From Thysanoteuthis rhombus (Eukaryota; Mollusca; Cephalopoda; Oegopsida; Thysanoteuthidae): a stretch of 64,000 nucleotides of DNA. The notes beneath the pieces are model-generated. The model saw nothing but the letters and a program-made list of their open reading frames with translations. It was not told the DNA's origin and made no database searches. This document shows positions 42,771 through 52,339 of this stretch, one piece after another. The stretch covers positions 33,905,369 to 33,969,368 of the forward strand of contig OY735231.1 of the NCBI GenBank assembly GCA_963457665.1. The letters are read 5' to 3'. A program made the translations under genes and the position numbers. The first letter of the stretch is position 1; each line of letters starts with the position of its first letter.

Positions 42771-42908
42771 CCCTCGATGAGAAAGGAAAATTCATTTTGT
42801 TTTTTGAAAATCCCCCTCCCCCAATAAGTTTTCATTGGGGGGCTCAATCTATAATGACAAGTTATGCCAAATCGATCCCTTAATTTGTGTCCATTTCATC
42901 ATTTTTTT
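42771..42908 (-). repeat. Family A repeat, copy 15 (middle part)
   Basis: CCCTCCCCCAATAAGTTTTC, GGGGGGCTCAATCTATAATG, then TATGCCAAATCGATCCCTTA and ATTTGTGTCCA are reversed middle blocks of the family. Confidence 0.55.
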
Positions 42909-43079
42909 AAATGACAAATTTATGATTCTAGCTGTACCAGTAGTATTTACATCAAGGGAGCTTGATTTTACCACCACCACAGCTTTATAATTTCCCTTGG
43001 AATGCTAGCATATATATATATAGGCCTACAGGTTTGAAGTGAAGGTTTCAATTCTGCCTCGCGGTACTGGATGGGATAA

Positions 43080-43170
43080 TCGAAAGTCTATAGCCACACT
43101 GAAGAGATGTAATACATCGAAACAGCTGTCTGTGGATGACTATAAATAAATATATATATATATATATATG
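43080..43170 (+). repeat. Short conserved-looking block ending in (TA)n
   Basis: TCTATAGCCACACTGAAGAG, then ATGTAATACATCGAAACAGC and TGTCTGTGGATGACTATAAA, runs into (TA)n at 43148-43168. Its GAAGAG...CGAAACAGCTGTC layout resembles widespread animal repeats near retroelement ends, but I cannot assign it to a family. Confidence 0.4.
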
Positions 43171-43413
43171 TATATGTATTAGTCTAGAAAACTTTAAGCA
43201 CTATATTATATAAAAGAAACTTCCAAAATATTAGTGTCATTTCAGTCAATTATTTTCCAATATCTGTTATTGTAATTCATGTACTTTTCTTTAGTGTTTT
43301 CTGTTTTACACAGAATTTGATACCATGGTACTATGTGAGAATTTCATATGACAGAAAAAATGATTTTTAAAAAAATGTTTTTTATGTTTAGTGCTTAAAG
43401 CTGAAATCTTTCA

Positions 43414-43418
<5 letters not shown>

Positions 43419-43457
<39 letters not shown>
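43419..43457. repeat. (TA)n microsatellite
   Basis: About 19 AT units. Confidence 0.97.
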
Positions 43458-43461
<4 letters not shown>

Positions 43462-43769
43462 TAGTGGCAATCAACACATAGCAAATGGATACCAACACAG
43501 ATAATCTACAAAAATAGATCAGGAACTCTATCATTCTTTCCAGATCACCAATTTTCAATAATAGAAGATCAATTTTAAAGTAAAGTTCATATTTGTTTAT
43601 AATTTCACAGCTCACCTATTAAATAAAAAGTCAGTCTGGACAATTGAATACAGACAGAATCAATATACTGCATCATTACTAGATAATTGAGAAAGTGCAT
43701 TACAATGATGATTCTAATAAATACTTTGATATTAACTCAAACTCTAAAATGAAGTACATATATTAATTG

Positions 43770-44225
43770 TCAAGTCAGCTTGGTCACTCGATAGAAACCG
43801 TCATGAGACCAACCTTTTTTTGAGCAGCATACTGGGTTGGGGATGATCATTTAAAAAATTGGGAAAAGGAGTGATCAATGAATAAGTAACTTCTCTCACT
43901 TTTGTTGAGCAGTGATCACTGTAAAAGACTGAATTTTCAACAAATGAGTGTAAATACAGCTGGACACAAACTAAGGGATAACTTAGCATAAACTTACATT
44001 CTTAACTGAACTGCCCTCTCAAACCCTATTTAAGGGGGATTTAAAAAAACAAACAGAAAAGAGGTTTTTTTCTAGACATAATAAGAAGTAAATGTTCAAA
44101 TTTTCAGCCCCCCAGCTCCGTTGGTGCCACCTGTGTGCATGTGTGCATACATACATTGCTAGCCAGCCAGACCAACTTGAAAACTGAAGAAACCTATGTT
44201 GACACTTCTGGTTGATGATTTCTAA
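43770..44225 (+). repeat. Family A repeat, copy 16 (full length)
   Basis: AAGTCAGCTTGGTCACTCGA, TAGAAACCGTCATGAGACCA, GGAGTGATCAATGAATAAGT, TTTTGTTGAGCAGTGATCAC, CAGCTGGACACAAACTAAGG, AACCCTATTTAAGGGGGAT, TTTTTCTAGACATAATAAGA, CCCCAGCTCCGTTGGTGCCA and AACTGAAGAAACCTATGTTG to the tail. Confidence 0.92.
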
Positions 44226-44271
44226 CATAAACAAACAATTAAACATTGCTTTTTATCAATTCGTATGAATG

Positions 44272-44838
44272 AGGGTGGATCAATAAGTCTATAGCCTGAC
44301 ATGTAGTCAAAACCCAAATTTTGATCTGAAATTTTCACTGTACAGGTTTTCTGCATTCTGCAAGAGAAAAGCGTTCCTAAAAATATTTTGTATGCTGAAA
44401 AAGTGTAAAATGAAAAAGCAATTGCAATTAATTTATATGGGAGAAATCTTGGAGTGCTCCCAGACCTACCAAAAATGGTGATGTTGGTATTTTGGGCTGA
44501 CCTGTCAAAGAATGAGGTGGTGGGAGGCACAGGAGACTGGGGGGGGTAAGAGAGAGTGGAAGAGGGTGTGCACTATCTCTATAATGGCTCGCTGCAAAAC
44601 AAACGCTGAATGATATTTTCTCTTTCACCTTCTTTCTTAAAAGTAAAGAGATGGAGTACTGCAAGCTTGAAAAAAAATCGGGTGATATATGAAGAACGTT
44701 TGTTCAATGAGATTAATATTCACCTCAGAATTAAGTGCATTGAAAAGGAAAGAGATTATCTTGAAAAATAATTATTTGTTACATAAAATAAATGCTATTT
44801 CCATCATTAGGCTGCAGACTTATTAATATACCTACACA
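44272..44838. mobile_element. TIR element M1 (MITE-like)
   Basis: The left end AGGGTGGATCAATAAGTCTA, then TAGCC, is mirrored by the right end GGCTGCAGACTTATTAATAT, then ACCTACA. The right ~140 bases (TTCAATGAGATTAATATTCA to the end) recur at 52190-52330, with TIR-like ends at 52131 and 52330. Ends of the AATAAGTCT type are found in Tc1/mariner elements, so that superfamily is suggested but not shown. Frames of 78-102 codons inside on the minus strand have no transposase motif. Confidence 0.55.
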
Positions 44839-44924
44839 GGGTGTTGGCCTGGAATTTGATTTCCCTACCGTCTTTATAGAATTGGGAAGTTTTCCAAAGT
44901 CCACATTTTTGTATCATGAAATAG

Positions 44925-45000
44925 CCAAAAATGGTCAAAAACATGCCAACAAGACACTGAAGAGGATCAAATAATTGCTACCAAAAAGATCCCAAAAGTG
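44925..45000. repeat. Degenerate GCCAAAAATGGTC-type tract
   Basis: GCCAAAAATGGTCAAAAACA, then TGCCAACAAG; similar to the tracts at 10.2 and 49.5 kb. Confidence 0.35.
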
Positions 45001-45119
45001 CTAAATTCAATTGGGAAATTGAAATCAGGTTTCTACTGGGAATTAATCATTTAATTGCTATTAAAACACTAGCTAAGACCTTTATCATAGCATAACAAAC
45101 TGTAGAGAATATGCAGTTC

Positions 45120-45293
45120 AGAAACTGTCATAGAAAATTGTTAGGTTTCAGTTTATGAGTAAGTCTGGCTATGTAAGCATGTATGTATTGTGCATACAAG
45201 CCACATCAACGAAGCTAGAAGACTGAAAATTTGAACATTTACTCCTTATTATGTCTAGAAAAAATACACTTCTGGTTTTTTGAACCCTTTCTC
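45120..45293 (-). repeat. Family A repeat, copy 17 (tail part)
   Basis: Reversed tail blocks: AGAAACTGTCATAGAAAATT, GTAAGTCTGGCTATGTAAGC, AGACTGAAAATTTGAACATT and TACTCCTTATTATGTCTAGA. Confidence 0.75.
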
Positions 45294-45486
45294 CTAATAT
45301 TCATAATTCATTTGAATATATTGACTTATAAGCAGCACTCAGATAATAAAGATGAAATTAATTTGATAATTCTGATATTCAAACTCGCCACCCCTATTTC
45401 CTTTCCTTTGGGATGCTACAGACAAAAAATAAACTAGCATTCCAAGGAAAATTATGAATTACCACCACCCATATGTGCTGCTCAGG
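45294..45486. other. Spacer between two opposed family A fragments
   Basis: No recognised content. It separates copy 17 (minus) from copy 18 (plus). Confidence 0.4.
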
Positions 45487-45693
45487 AAGTGATCAATTAA
45501 AAAGTTGAAAGAAAAAGGTGATTAATGAATAAACTAATTCTCTCATCTTATGAGAGCCTGTGATTGCTAAAAAAGGTCTTTCCAAAAGGAATTTTCAAAA
45601 AACAAGCAGGCACAGACTAATGACCAATTTAGCATAAACTTACACTGCATATTGAAACCTCCCCCCCACTAAAAACCCTTTTGAGGGTTATTT
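45487..45693 (+). repeat. Family A repeat, copy 18 (middle part)
   Basis: AAGTGATCAATTAAAAAGTT, AGGTGATTAATGAATAAACT, GGAATTTTCAAAAAACAAGC, GACCAATTTAGCATAAACTT, CCCCCCACTAAAAACCCTTT and TGAGGG. Head and tail are missing. Confidence 0.8.
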
Positions 45694-45930
45694 TCAATAT
45701 GCAAAAGTATATCTTTCCTGCTCATTGAGGTAAGTGTGTGAGCAAGATTTCAAATTTTTACTACAAGTGGTAAGGACTGGACAAATTCTGGATATTATAT
45801 AAAAGGATACGTAAATGTCAGACCACATGAATGACTTAAGCCCAGCAACAGTGATTAAAATGATCCATTGTGGGTAACAGTTATTGACAAGACCCAGCAA
45901 CAATATACGGTGATGAATACACAAATATAT

Positions 45931-46150
45931 TTGGTGTGTTATTATAATAGATTTCTATAGTCTTAGAGAATCTGGATCTATATTACCAACTCTCCTTTCA
46001 CTTGCATAGCTCTCCACTAAACAACTGCTCTTTGTAAACCCTTACACAAAATATAATTGTGTGTGGAGAGCAACAGAGAAGTGAAAGAAAGATTGGCCAT
46101 ATGGATCCAGATTCTCTGAGTCTGTAGCAATTTAATATAATAATACACAA
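45931..46150. repeat. Inverted repeat with ~87-base arms
   Basis: 45931-46017 and 46062-46150 are reverse complements. From the outside in: TGTGTTATTATA, then GACTCAGAGAATCTGGATCC (left: GTCTTAGAGAATCTGGATCT), CTTTCACTTC and GCTCTCCAC. The loop is about 44 bases (GTAAACCCTTACAC region). This unit was seen only once here. It may be a MITE with long terminal inverted repeats. Confidence 0.88.
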
Positions 46151-46154
46151 CGTC

Positions 46155-47360
46155 TATTTGTTTATTCATTTTTCATCTATAACAACCCCAAGGAAAGGGA
46201 AAAAATGCTGATCAGTATGCAGATAAAAAAGTTTTGTTCAGTGACTACTTGACTTTTTTTTTTTTCTAATTCATTCCATTTCGACAATTGGTGAGCTGCT
46301 TGTAAGTCAATGTTAAAACCAACTAACAGTAAAAGCTTAACTAAATATCTATGATACAGGTCCATTAGTATAACCAAATTTATTCATAAGTAACACATAA
46401 AACTTCGTGCTCAAATCCAAATGAAAATGGTGGGGGTCGTACAACAACTGAATTTACGCAGAAAATTAAGCCCACTTGATGACAGAGGTGACACAACTCC
46501 CCCTATCACCACCACCACCACCACCACCAAGAAATATATTTCAGTAAAAAAGAAATGAATTAGACAAAAACATCTCAGTAGTCAGTAAACAAAACTATTT
46601 TAAAGGTCAATTTGAGCTTCCAATTGAGAGCACAACATGTACCAAGGTAGGTACCTTCATTTTCTCCTTTGATATACTTTATTGATGAAATTTAAACAAG
46701 TACCCTTATAGCAGTACAAAACATAAAAATAAAGGGCACTTATGTAACTACAGTATTGCGGGATACAAATTTGGAACATCAAAGCAGAAAAAAATGTGGT
46801 ACTGCCAAATCGAGTAACCATATCATACAAGAGGCAACTATTCCATACTTATATTTCACCTTTAAATCAAAACCTTGTATTTTACAAGTACCACGTTATA
46901 CACAGAGAAATACAGTATATATTTCATGTAAAAAACGTCGAGAACTCTTCTTACATTCTATTTCTCAAGCATTCTTCTGTTTGATTAAGAGACAAATAAA
47001 AGAGTCACAACCACGAAGGGCACAAGCAGCCGTCGAGACACTAACATGGTTCTTTCTCACACTGCCACTCATCTGACGAGAGTATTGAGAGGCTTAGGGA
47101 TCAGGGAGGGGGAGGAGGAGGAGGCGGTGTTACTCGAGCCTACAGCAAAGAATGAATAATCACTGATGAAAATATAATACGCATCCTGTTAAAAATGAAA
47201 GAAACATAAGGAAAAAAAGTCGGGGTTTTTTCTTGGTGAAAGAAGAAGATCCTGGAGTGGGGTTTAGTGATGATGGTGAAGCAGAATTCTCAGAGGTCTG
47301 AACGAAAAATTTCAAAAAAATTTGTTAGGGGAGACGGGGAATTTTCTCTGCAAATAATAA
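46155..47360. other. Unassigned DNA with a (CAC)n tract and a less AT-rich stretch
   Basis: (CAC)7 lies at 46507-46529. Around 46990-47130 the sequence is less AT-rich (CGAAGGGCACAAGCAGCCGT, then GGGAGGGGGAGGAGGAGGAG). A 106-codon plus-strand frame (46756-47076) ends there but lacks any recognised motif. I cannot tell whether this is an exon. Confidence 0.35.
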
Positions 47361-47367
47361 GAAAACA

Positions 47368-47757
47368 TGTCTGGTTAGTCACTTAATGGAAACTGTCAAG
47401 TGACCGACTTCTTTAGGCAGCATACTGTATTAGGGGTGATCGATTTTTAAAAAATTGCGAGAAGGGGTGATCAATGAATAAGTTACTCCTAACGTCTTTC
47501 GTTGGGCGGTAATCATAATAAGTAAATTTTCTAAAAACAAGTGCAAATGCTGCCAGATATAAACAGAGGGATCAATTTAGCATAAACCTACATTGTAAAT
47601 TGAAACCCCCACTAAAAACCTTGAAAAAACAAAAAAATAATTTTTTTCAAGATATAATGAGTAAATGTTTCAATTTGTGACACATACATAGCCTCCCAGA
47701 TTAGCCTAAAAACTGGAGAAACCTATGTTAACAGTTTTCGTTCACCGTATCTAACAA
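47368..47757 (+). repeat. Family A repeat, copy 19
   Basis: TGTCTGGTTAGTCACTTAAT, GGAAACTGTCAAGTGACCGA, GGGGTGATCAATGAATAAGT, GGGATCAATTTAGCATAAAC, CCCCCACTAAAAACC and AACCTATGTTAACAGTTTTC. The CTAGCTCCATnGGTGCGGCC block is deleted. Confidence 0.9.
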
Positions 47758-47859
47758 ACCTAGTCAGACCATAGATGCACAAGTTCTCTCCTTTGCACTT
47801 TCAGACATACATAAAGAGAGTAAAAGGAAATGAGAGTTGATGTGAGTTTTTCAGTATAT

Positions 47860-47887
47860 CAGTCAGTCAGTCAGTCAGTCAGTCAGT
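47860..47887. repeat. (CAGT)7 microsatellite
   Basis: Seven perfect CAGT units. Confidence 0.97.
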
Positions 47888-48117
47888 GATGGCAATCAGT
47901 ACTTCTCATCTAAAAAAACAAACTCAGTTGTCTTTAATTTACAATTACTAGTTCTCATTTTTTAACAATGTCTCATGTAATAAATATATCTTATTTCAAC
48001 ATTTTGTCCGTACTGATTAATTTCCAAAGATCATAGAAAACAAATAACAAAAGGTTAAATTTATACTTAAAAAAGCAAAAGACAGAAAACCTATTTTCTG
48101 ACAGTCATCTGTATTGT

Positions 48118-48165
48118 GTTATTTGGACAACTACCCCTGGACAAATGCCTCCTGACAATTGTCTC
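48118..48165. repeat. GGACAACT/CCCTGGACAA degenerate ~20-base repeat, part 1
   Basis: GGACAACTACCCCTGGACAA, then ATGCCTCCTGACAATTGTC. Its reverse complement resembles 48655-48757, so the two parts are inverted. Confidence 0.6.
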
Positions 48166-48234
48166 GTTCAAGAAAAAATATTATGAAAATATCAATGAAA
48201 TAGTAAATATCTGGAATGACTCGAGGTCAGCATG

Positions 48235-48438
48235 GTCACAAAAGTATCTAAAGTTTTTAGTTGGTCAAGCTGGCTGGCTGGTTATGTATGTATTGTGCAT
48301 ACAGGCGCACCAATGGAGGAAGGCTGGATATCAACCAACCCTATTTCCAATTTTTGAATTGATCACCCCCAGCATGGCAAGCTGCCAAAAGACATTAGTC
48401 CTGTGACTGTTTCTTTTGAGCGACTAATCAATCTTGTA
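48235..48438 (-). repeat. Family A repeat, copy 20 (internally deleted)
   Basis: CTGGCTGGCTGGTTATGTAT, GCATACAGGCGCACCAATGG, then, skipping the middle, TTGAATTGATCACCCCCAGC, AAGCTGCCAAAAGACATTAG and GAGCGACTAATCAATCTTG. Confidence 0.75.
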
Positions 48439-48552
48439 CACATGTAGATATTTTAAATGTCTTTGTTTTCAATATCCTCAAACTGATCATGGGTCAGATC
48501 AGATGAGACATAGGCAGGTTTGATATCTCAAGATAACACCTGAATCAACAGT

Positions 48553-48584
48553 AGGTCAGGTCAGGTCAGGTCAGGTCAGGTCAG
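48553..48584 (+). repeat. (AGGTC)6 pentanucleotide array
   Basis: Six perfect AGGTC units. The array is flanked by AACAGT and ACTACTGTT, so its two borders mirror each other over about 8 bases (AACAGTAG / CTACTGTT). Confidence 0.97.
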
Positions 48585-48654
48585 ACTACTGTTATTGGCA
48601 TTTAATCCCTCAACTATAGTTGTGTCTATATTTGTGTTATTTTCTCTCAATAGG

Positions 48655-48757
48655 AGAAATTGTCCAGGGGGAAACTGTCAGGGTACATGTATTTCCAGTT
48701 GTCCTATGGAGGCAATTGTCCCATGGGGGTAATTATCTAGGAGGGCAGTTGTCCTAC
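48655..48757. repeat. GTCCxxGGGGG degenerate ~20-base tandem repeat, part 2
   Basis: AATTGTCCAGGGGGAAACTG, CAGTTGTCCTATGGAGGCAA, TTGTCCCATGGGGGTAATTA and GGGCAGTTGTCCTAC are diverged units of about 20-25 bases. Confidence 0.65.
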
Positions 48758-48759
48758 AA

Positions 48760-49510
48760 CCCTGTATCTCATCAGTTGAGCTGACAAGTTTTTATTAAGT
48801 CTACATTCAAAATGACAAAAACTCTGCATAACAAACTTGAATGTAATTAGAATAACAAAAAATGAAGTAACTCAATATTCTAATGTGGCAGAAACTTTGT
48901 ACAAAACAGCATTTTGAAATATTTAATGGTAAGATTAATAAAAAAATTTGTATTCATAGTCCCTGCCTCCTGCAAAAGGAAGAAAAACTGAAACACCAAG
49001 TAAATATGTTAAATATTTAAATTTCAGGTCATCCATCAACAATTCCAACCAGATGGTTCGCATCTACTGGAAAAGATGGTTAATTCCCAGGAAACCAATT
49101 TGGTAAAATTACTGACTCAGCTTCAAGCCACAGATCTTTGGTAACTCTTTTAATACTATTTTCTATACACACTGCAACTACCATATATATATATTAGCAT
49201 ATTGCTATATGATCTTATTGATTACTTTTTTTTTTAAATATGTGATTTGGAAGTGATACAGTAGAGCTTAGGGCTGAAACTAAATGGACAATCACTGGGA
49301 TCATGCAGCAGTGGTTTTTGGTGTTTAAAATTATTTTTTCAGATTTGTCCACACATCTCTATTAGACGCTTCTCAGTTGGTCGTCCCACTTACGTTAAGC
49401 AACAGAAATAGGAAGAAAAGAAGAGGTATGATGTCATTAAAAGGTGTAATGCATTTAAAGAAAATCTATTCTGATCAATTTTCTTTCACCAGCTGTTAAT
49501 AATGTTATGA
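48760..49510. other. Unassigned DNA
   Basis: Nothing recognised. Confidence 0.4.
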
Positions 49511-49739
49511 TTTTTTAAAAAGCCAAAAAAGCCAAAAGTTGCCAAAAAACGGCCAAAAATAGCCATTTATGATTTTTATTGAAAATAACAATAGTTGAAT
49601 ATTTTATATCGCATCGTAGGATTTTACAACCGTGAGAATCAATTAAATAAAGAAAGACTATTTGCTCTTCCTCTTCTTTCTACTATTGCTATCATCTTTG
49701 ATCTTTTAGTTCTCCTCAAAATCTTCTACCTAAAACAAT

Positions 49740-50240
49740 GAATTCAAAACACAACATATTTCCAGATGATAAAAAAATGTACAACACAATAAAAGACGAG
49801 GAAAATGTTGTGAAACTAAGATATGAAATAGAGTAGAAAAATAGTCTGAAGGAGGGTAACTATTTTTCAAAGTTGACAAATGCTAAGTAATGCACACAAT
49901 ATAAAATCCATTAAATGAACAATGAAAAGCTAAAAAAAAAAAACAGAACATGAAAAAAACCCTAGTATAATTGTATCTTTTAATTTCCAAATATGCAATT
50001 ATGCAAAGACTCATTTTTTTAAAAACATCTCAAATGACAGGTAAGAGTCAACTTTAATAACTTGGATACAAAAACTCTTAAGATACTATATAAGACACAA
50101 TAGACACTAAGATACTATAAGACACAACATATATCAGATCACCTTCAGAATATACAGTCCTAACGTAGAATCCATACCTCAAAAAGAGATATTAAAGAAC
50201 TCAAAAAAGCAAATTGTTAACTTTCTCGTTTTAAAATGAT
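49740..50240 (+). mobile_element. CR1/L2-like LINE reverse transcriptase relic, piece 1
   Basis: 49756 onward reads IFPDDKKMYNTIKDEENVVK, corresponding to the FADD catalytic box and following helix of CR1/L2/Rex-type RTs (FADDTKLY..I), with A changed to P. Downstream, MNNEKLKKK near 49915, NNLDTKTLKILYKT near 50060 and KRDIKELKKA near 50190 correspond to later RT/thumb motifs (FKYLDKDTFLxLYKSLV, LKKDIExLEKVQ). Several frameshifts, stops and a small internal duplication (AAGATACTATATAAGACACA at 50080 and 50107) show decay. Confidence 0.65.
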
Positions 50241-50464
50241 CGCCGCTACAGCTACTGAATAACAGATGACAAGAATTCTCAGAACGGCATCATCAGTTGA
50301 AACTAAGAAATTTCATGTGATCCAAGAGACTTTAGTGGGTTTTTTTTTTTTTTCATTCTAGAAAAATGAAAGCAAAAAACTTGATGAATGCAAAGGATAA
50401 TTAATGGTTGGTATTTTTAAGGATTTTCTTCTAAGAGAATTCATAGTTCCTAACACATAAAACT

Positions 50465-50640
50465 TAACCCTATTTTTCAACAGAAAATCAACGCAAGGTA
50501 ATGCACATAGAAAAAAATGATGTATACGTTATCAGATGAACAATGAACAACTAAAAAAGAGCATGAAAAAGACCTAGGTATAAATATATCTTCTAATTTC
50601 CAATTACACAATCACATATAAATAAGAACGGAATTTCACT
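50465..50640 (+). mobile_element. CR1/L2-like LINE relic, piece 2
   Basis: It repeats the block seen at 49870-49970: GGTAATGCACATAGAAAAAA, YQMNNEQLKK, EHEKDLGI-like text in the next frame, then TCTTCTAATTTCCAATT. This matches the standard 'CKVMHIGKNN...DLGVxIS' segment of these RTs. It lies in the same orientation as piece 1, so two partial copies are arranged in tandem. Confidence 0.6.
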
Positions 50641-51075
50641 GATGTGTCCACACAAATTTAATCACTTGTTATAAACGACTATTGCATATACATACGTTGA
50701 ACAAGAATGGAATTCTAATGATGTGTTCACGTACTACTGAAAGGGAAATCGCGCAGGGGGGGAGGGGTCTGAAAGGGAGACAGTGAATAAGAGGGGGACG
50801 TCTGAAAGGTAAACCACTGATAAGGGTGACCACTAGAACGGAAACTATAAATCATACCTAAAAAAAAACAATTTTAATCTATAATCCCATGCTTGTGAAT
50901 GCTGATGACTTAATTCTATATCTATCACAAGAATTGTTTTTTAAAAATAATGAATGATTGTCCTCTGATGACAAAAAAAAGAACATACCACTGAAAATAA
51001 AACTGAATATTTTTTTTCTATCATGAGGATTGATTAAAAGAAAAAAAAGAAAAGATATCTGTTAACCGGGGACAG
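50641..51075. other. Interval between LINE relic pieces
   Basis: AACGGAATTTCACTGATGTG (50625) and AATGGAATTCTAATGATGTG (50705) are a short diverged duplicate. (G)8 lies at about 50757. No RT motif. Confidence 0.4.
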
Positions 51076-51079
51076 ACAA

Positions 51080-51625
51080 AGTGACTCATAGAGATGTTGG
51101 ACACACCTAGAAAAAAAACTAAAAAAGTAGCTCAAATAACAGGTATAATAAGAGCCAGATTTAATTACTTGAATACAAAAACTTCTGAGATACTATACAC
51201 AACGTATACTGGACCACACCTAGAATACACAGTCTAAACAAGAAATCAAAAAAAAGATATCACAGAACTTGAGAATGTACAAAAAAAGAGCAACAAAAAT
51301 AGTCCCAGAACTTGAAAATCTCCCACATGAAGATAGACTTCATAAATTGAAACCAACTACATTACTAGAAAGAATGATTAAAGGAGATGCAATAGAAACA
51401 TTCAAAATAACAAAAGGTAAAGAAAATATCTCAGTGAAAAAGTTCTTTGCATTGAACAGAAGGAACAACAAAATATATAAAGAAACAAAACAAAAAAAAC
51501 ACTAAACAAAACATCTTCTCTATAAGAATTATAAACAACTGGTACTCACTAATAGAGCACGATCCAAATATACTGAAAACAAAAACACTAAATGACTTCA
51601 AGAACTAATAAACAAATACGAGATA
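51080..51625 (+). mobile_element. CR1/L2-like LINE reverse transcriptase relic, piece 3 (C-terminal end)
   Basis: In order: HLEKKLKKVAQITGIIRARF, NYLNTKTSEILYTTYTGPHL, EY, then after a stop KKDITELENVQKRATKIVPE, LENLPHEDRLHKLKPTTLLE, RMIKGDAIETFKI. After a frameshift near 51500 comes FSIRIINNWYSLIEHDPNIL, KTKTLNDFK, and a stop. These match the thumb/C-terminal signature of CR1-, L2- and Rex-like LINEs (RPHLEYxxxxWxP, VQRRATKLIPxLxxLxYEER, LTTLxxRRxRGDxIExxKI, RVxxxWNxLPxxVVxAxTxxxFKxxLD). A 78-codon stretch (51269-51505) is intact. Not functional. Confidence 0.88.
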
Positions 51626-51639
51626 GGTATGTGCATCAT

Positions 51640-52125
51640 TTTTACTCACAAATATTTTCTTGAGGTTTCATGTGGTTATTGCCAAAAAATTTACAAAGAA
51701 GTTATTCAGCAAGAAAACTCAGGCTTTTATTGTGTTCTTACTACTAAACAAAATTCGTAAATTATACAGACTTTTTTCACAACTGAAAATGAGGATTTTT
51801 CAATTTTTGATGCTGTAAAACTAGTGGTTGAAATGGGGGGTAGGTATGCAAGAGTATGACGTATACCTAGTTCTCAATTTCCAGGTTCAAAATAGTCTCA
51901 AAGTTAGCAGTATCTTTAAAAATTATCCATGGGGAATTGAAGTGCCCCAGATCCTCAAATTGCATGGGTTCATTTTTGCTTTATTCTTGATAGACTCTTC
52001 AGTAATCCTTGAGTATAAATCTTGGATATAGCTTTACCATATACCTAATTCAAAAAAACAATTTCCATCACTATATAAAGCCAAGAATCATAGCTAACTA
52101 AAGGAAAGGAATGTTTCTGTTATGC
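51640..52125. other. Unassigned DNA
   Basis: A 67-codon frame at 51828 is unrecognised. Confidence 0.4.
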
Positions 52126-52130
52126 ATCCA

Positions 52131-52330
52131 AGGTTGGATCAATTAGTCCAGGGATGTTTGTAGATTTTTGACCTGTAATTATCACGGTATAATGTTCAAT
52201 CCGAGTGATCAATATTCACCACTGAATGAAGTGCACTGACAACGAAAGAGATTATGATCAAAAATAAATATTTGTTGTGTAAAATGAATGCTTTTTTCAT
52301 AACTAGGCTTCAGACTTATTGACGTACCTA
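52131..52330. mobile_element. TIR element M2 (short relative of 44272-44838)
   Basis: It begins AGGTTGGATCAATTAGTCCA and ends GGCTTCAGACTTATTGACGT, then ACCTA. The interior, ATATTCACCACTGAATGAAG, AAAGAGATTATGATCAAAAA, AAAATGAATGC, matches 44715-44800. It is ~370 bases shorter than M1 because the middle is missing. Confidence 0.6.
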
Positions 52331-52339
52331 CGTATTCGA

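Noticed and set aside
44272-44838. Transposase gene inside TIR element M1
   Set aside because: The frames inside (78-102 codons, minus strand) show no DDE or HTH motif.
47860-47887. CRISPR-like short direct repeats
   Set aside because: A contiguous (CAGT)7 microsatellite with no spacers; likewise (AGGTC)6 at 48553. The eukaryotic context also argues against CRISPR.
48553-48584. Nuclear-receptor response element (overlapping AGGTCA half-sites)
   Set aside because: Half-sites here come from a pentamer slippage array with 5-base spacing and no nearby gene; no evidence for function.
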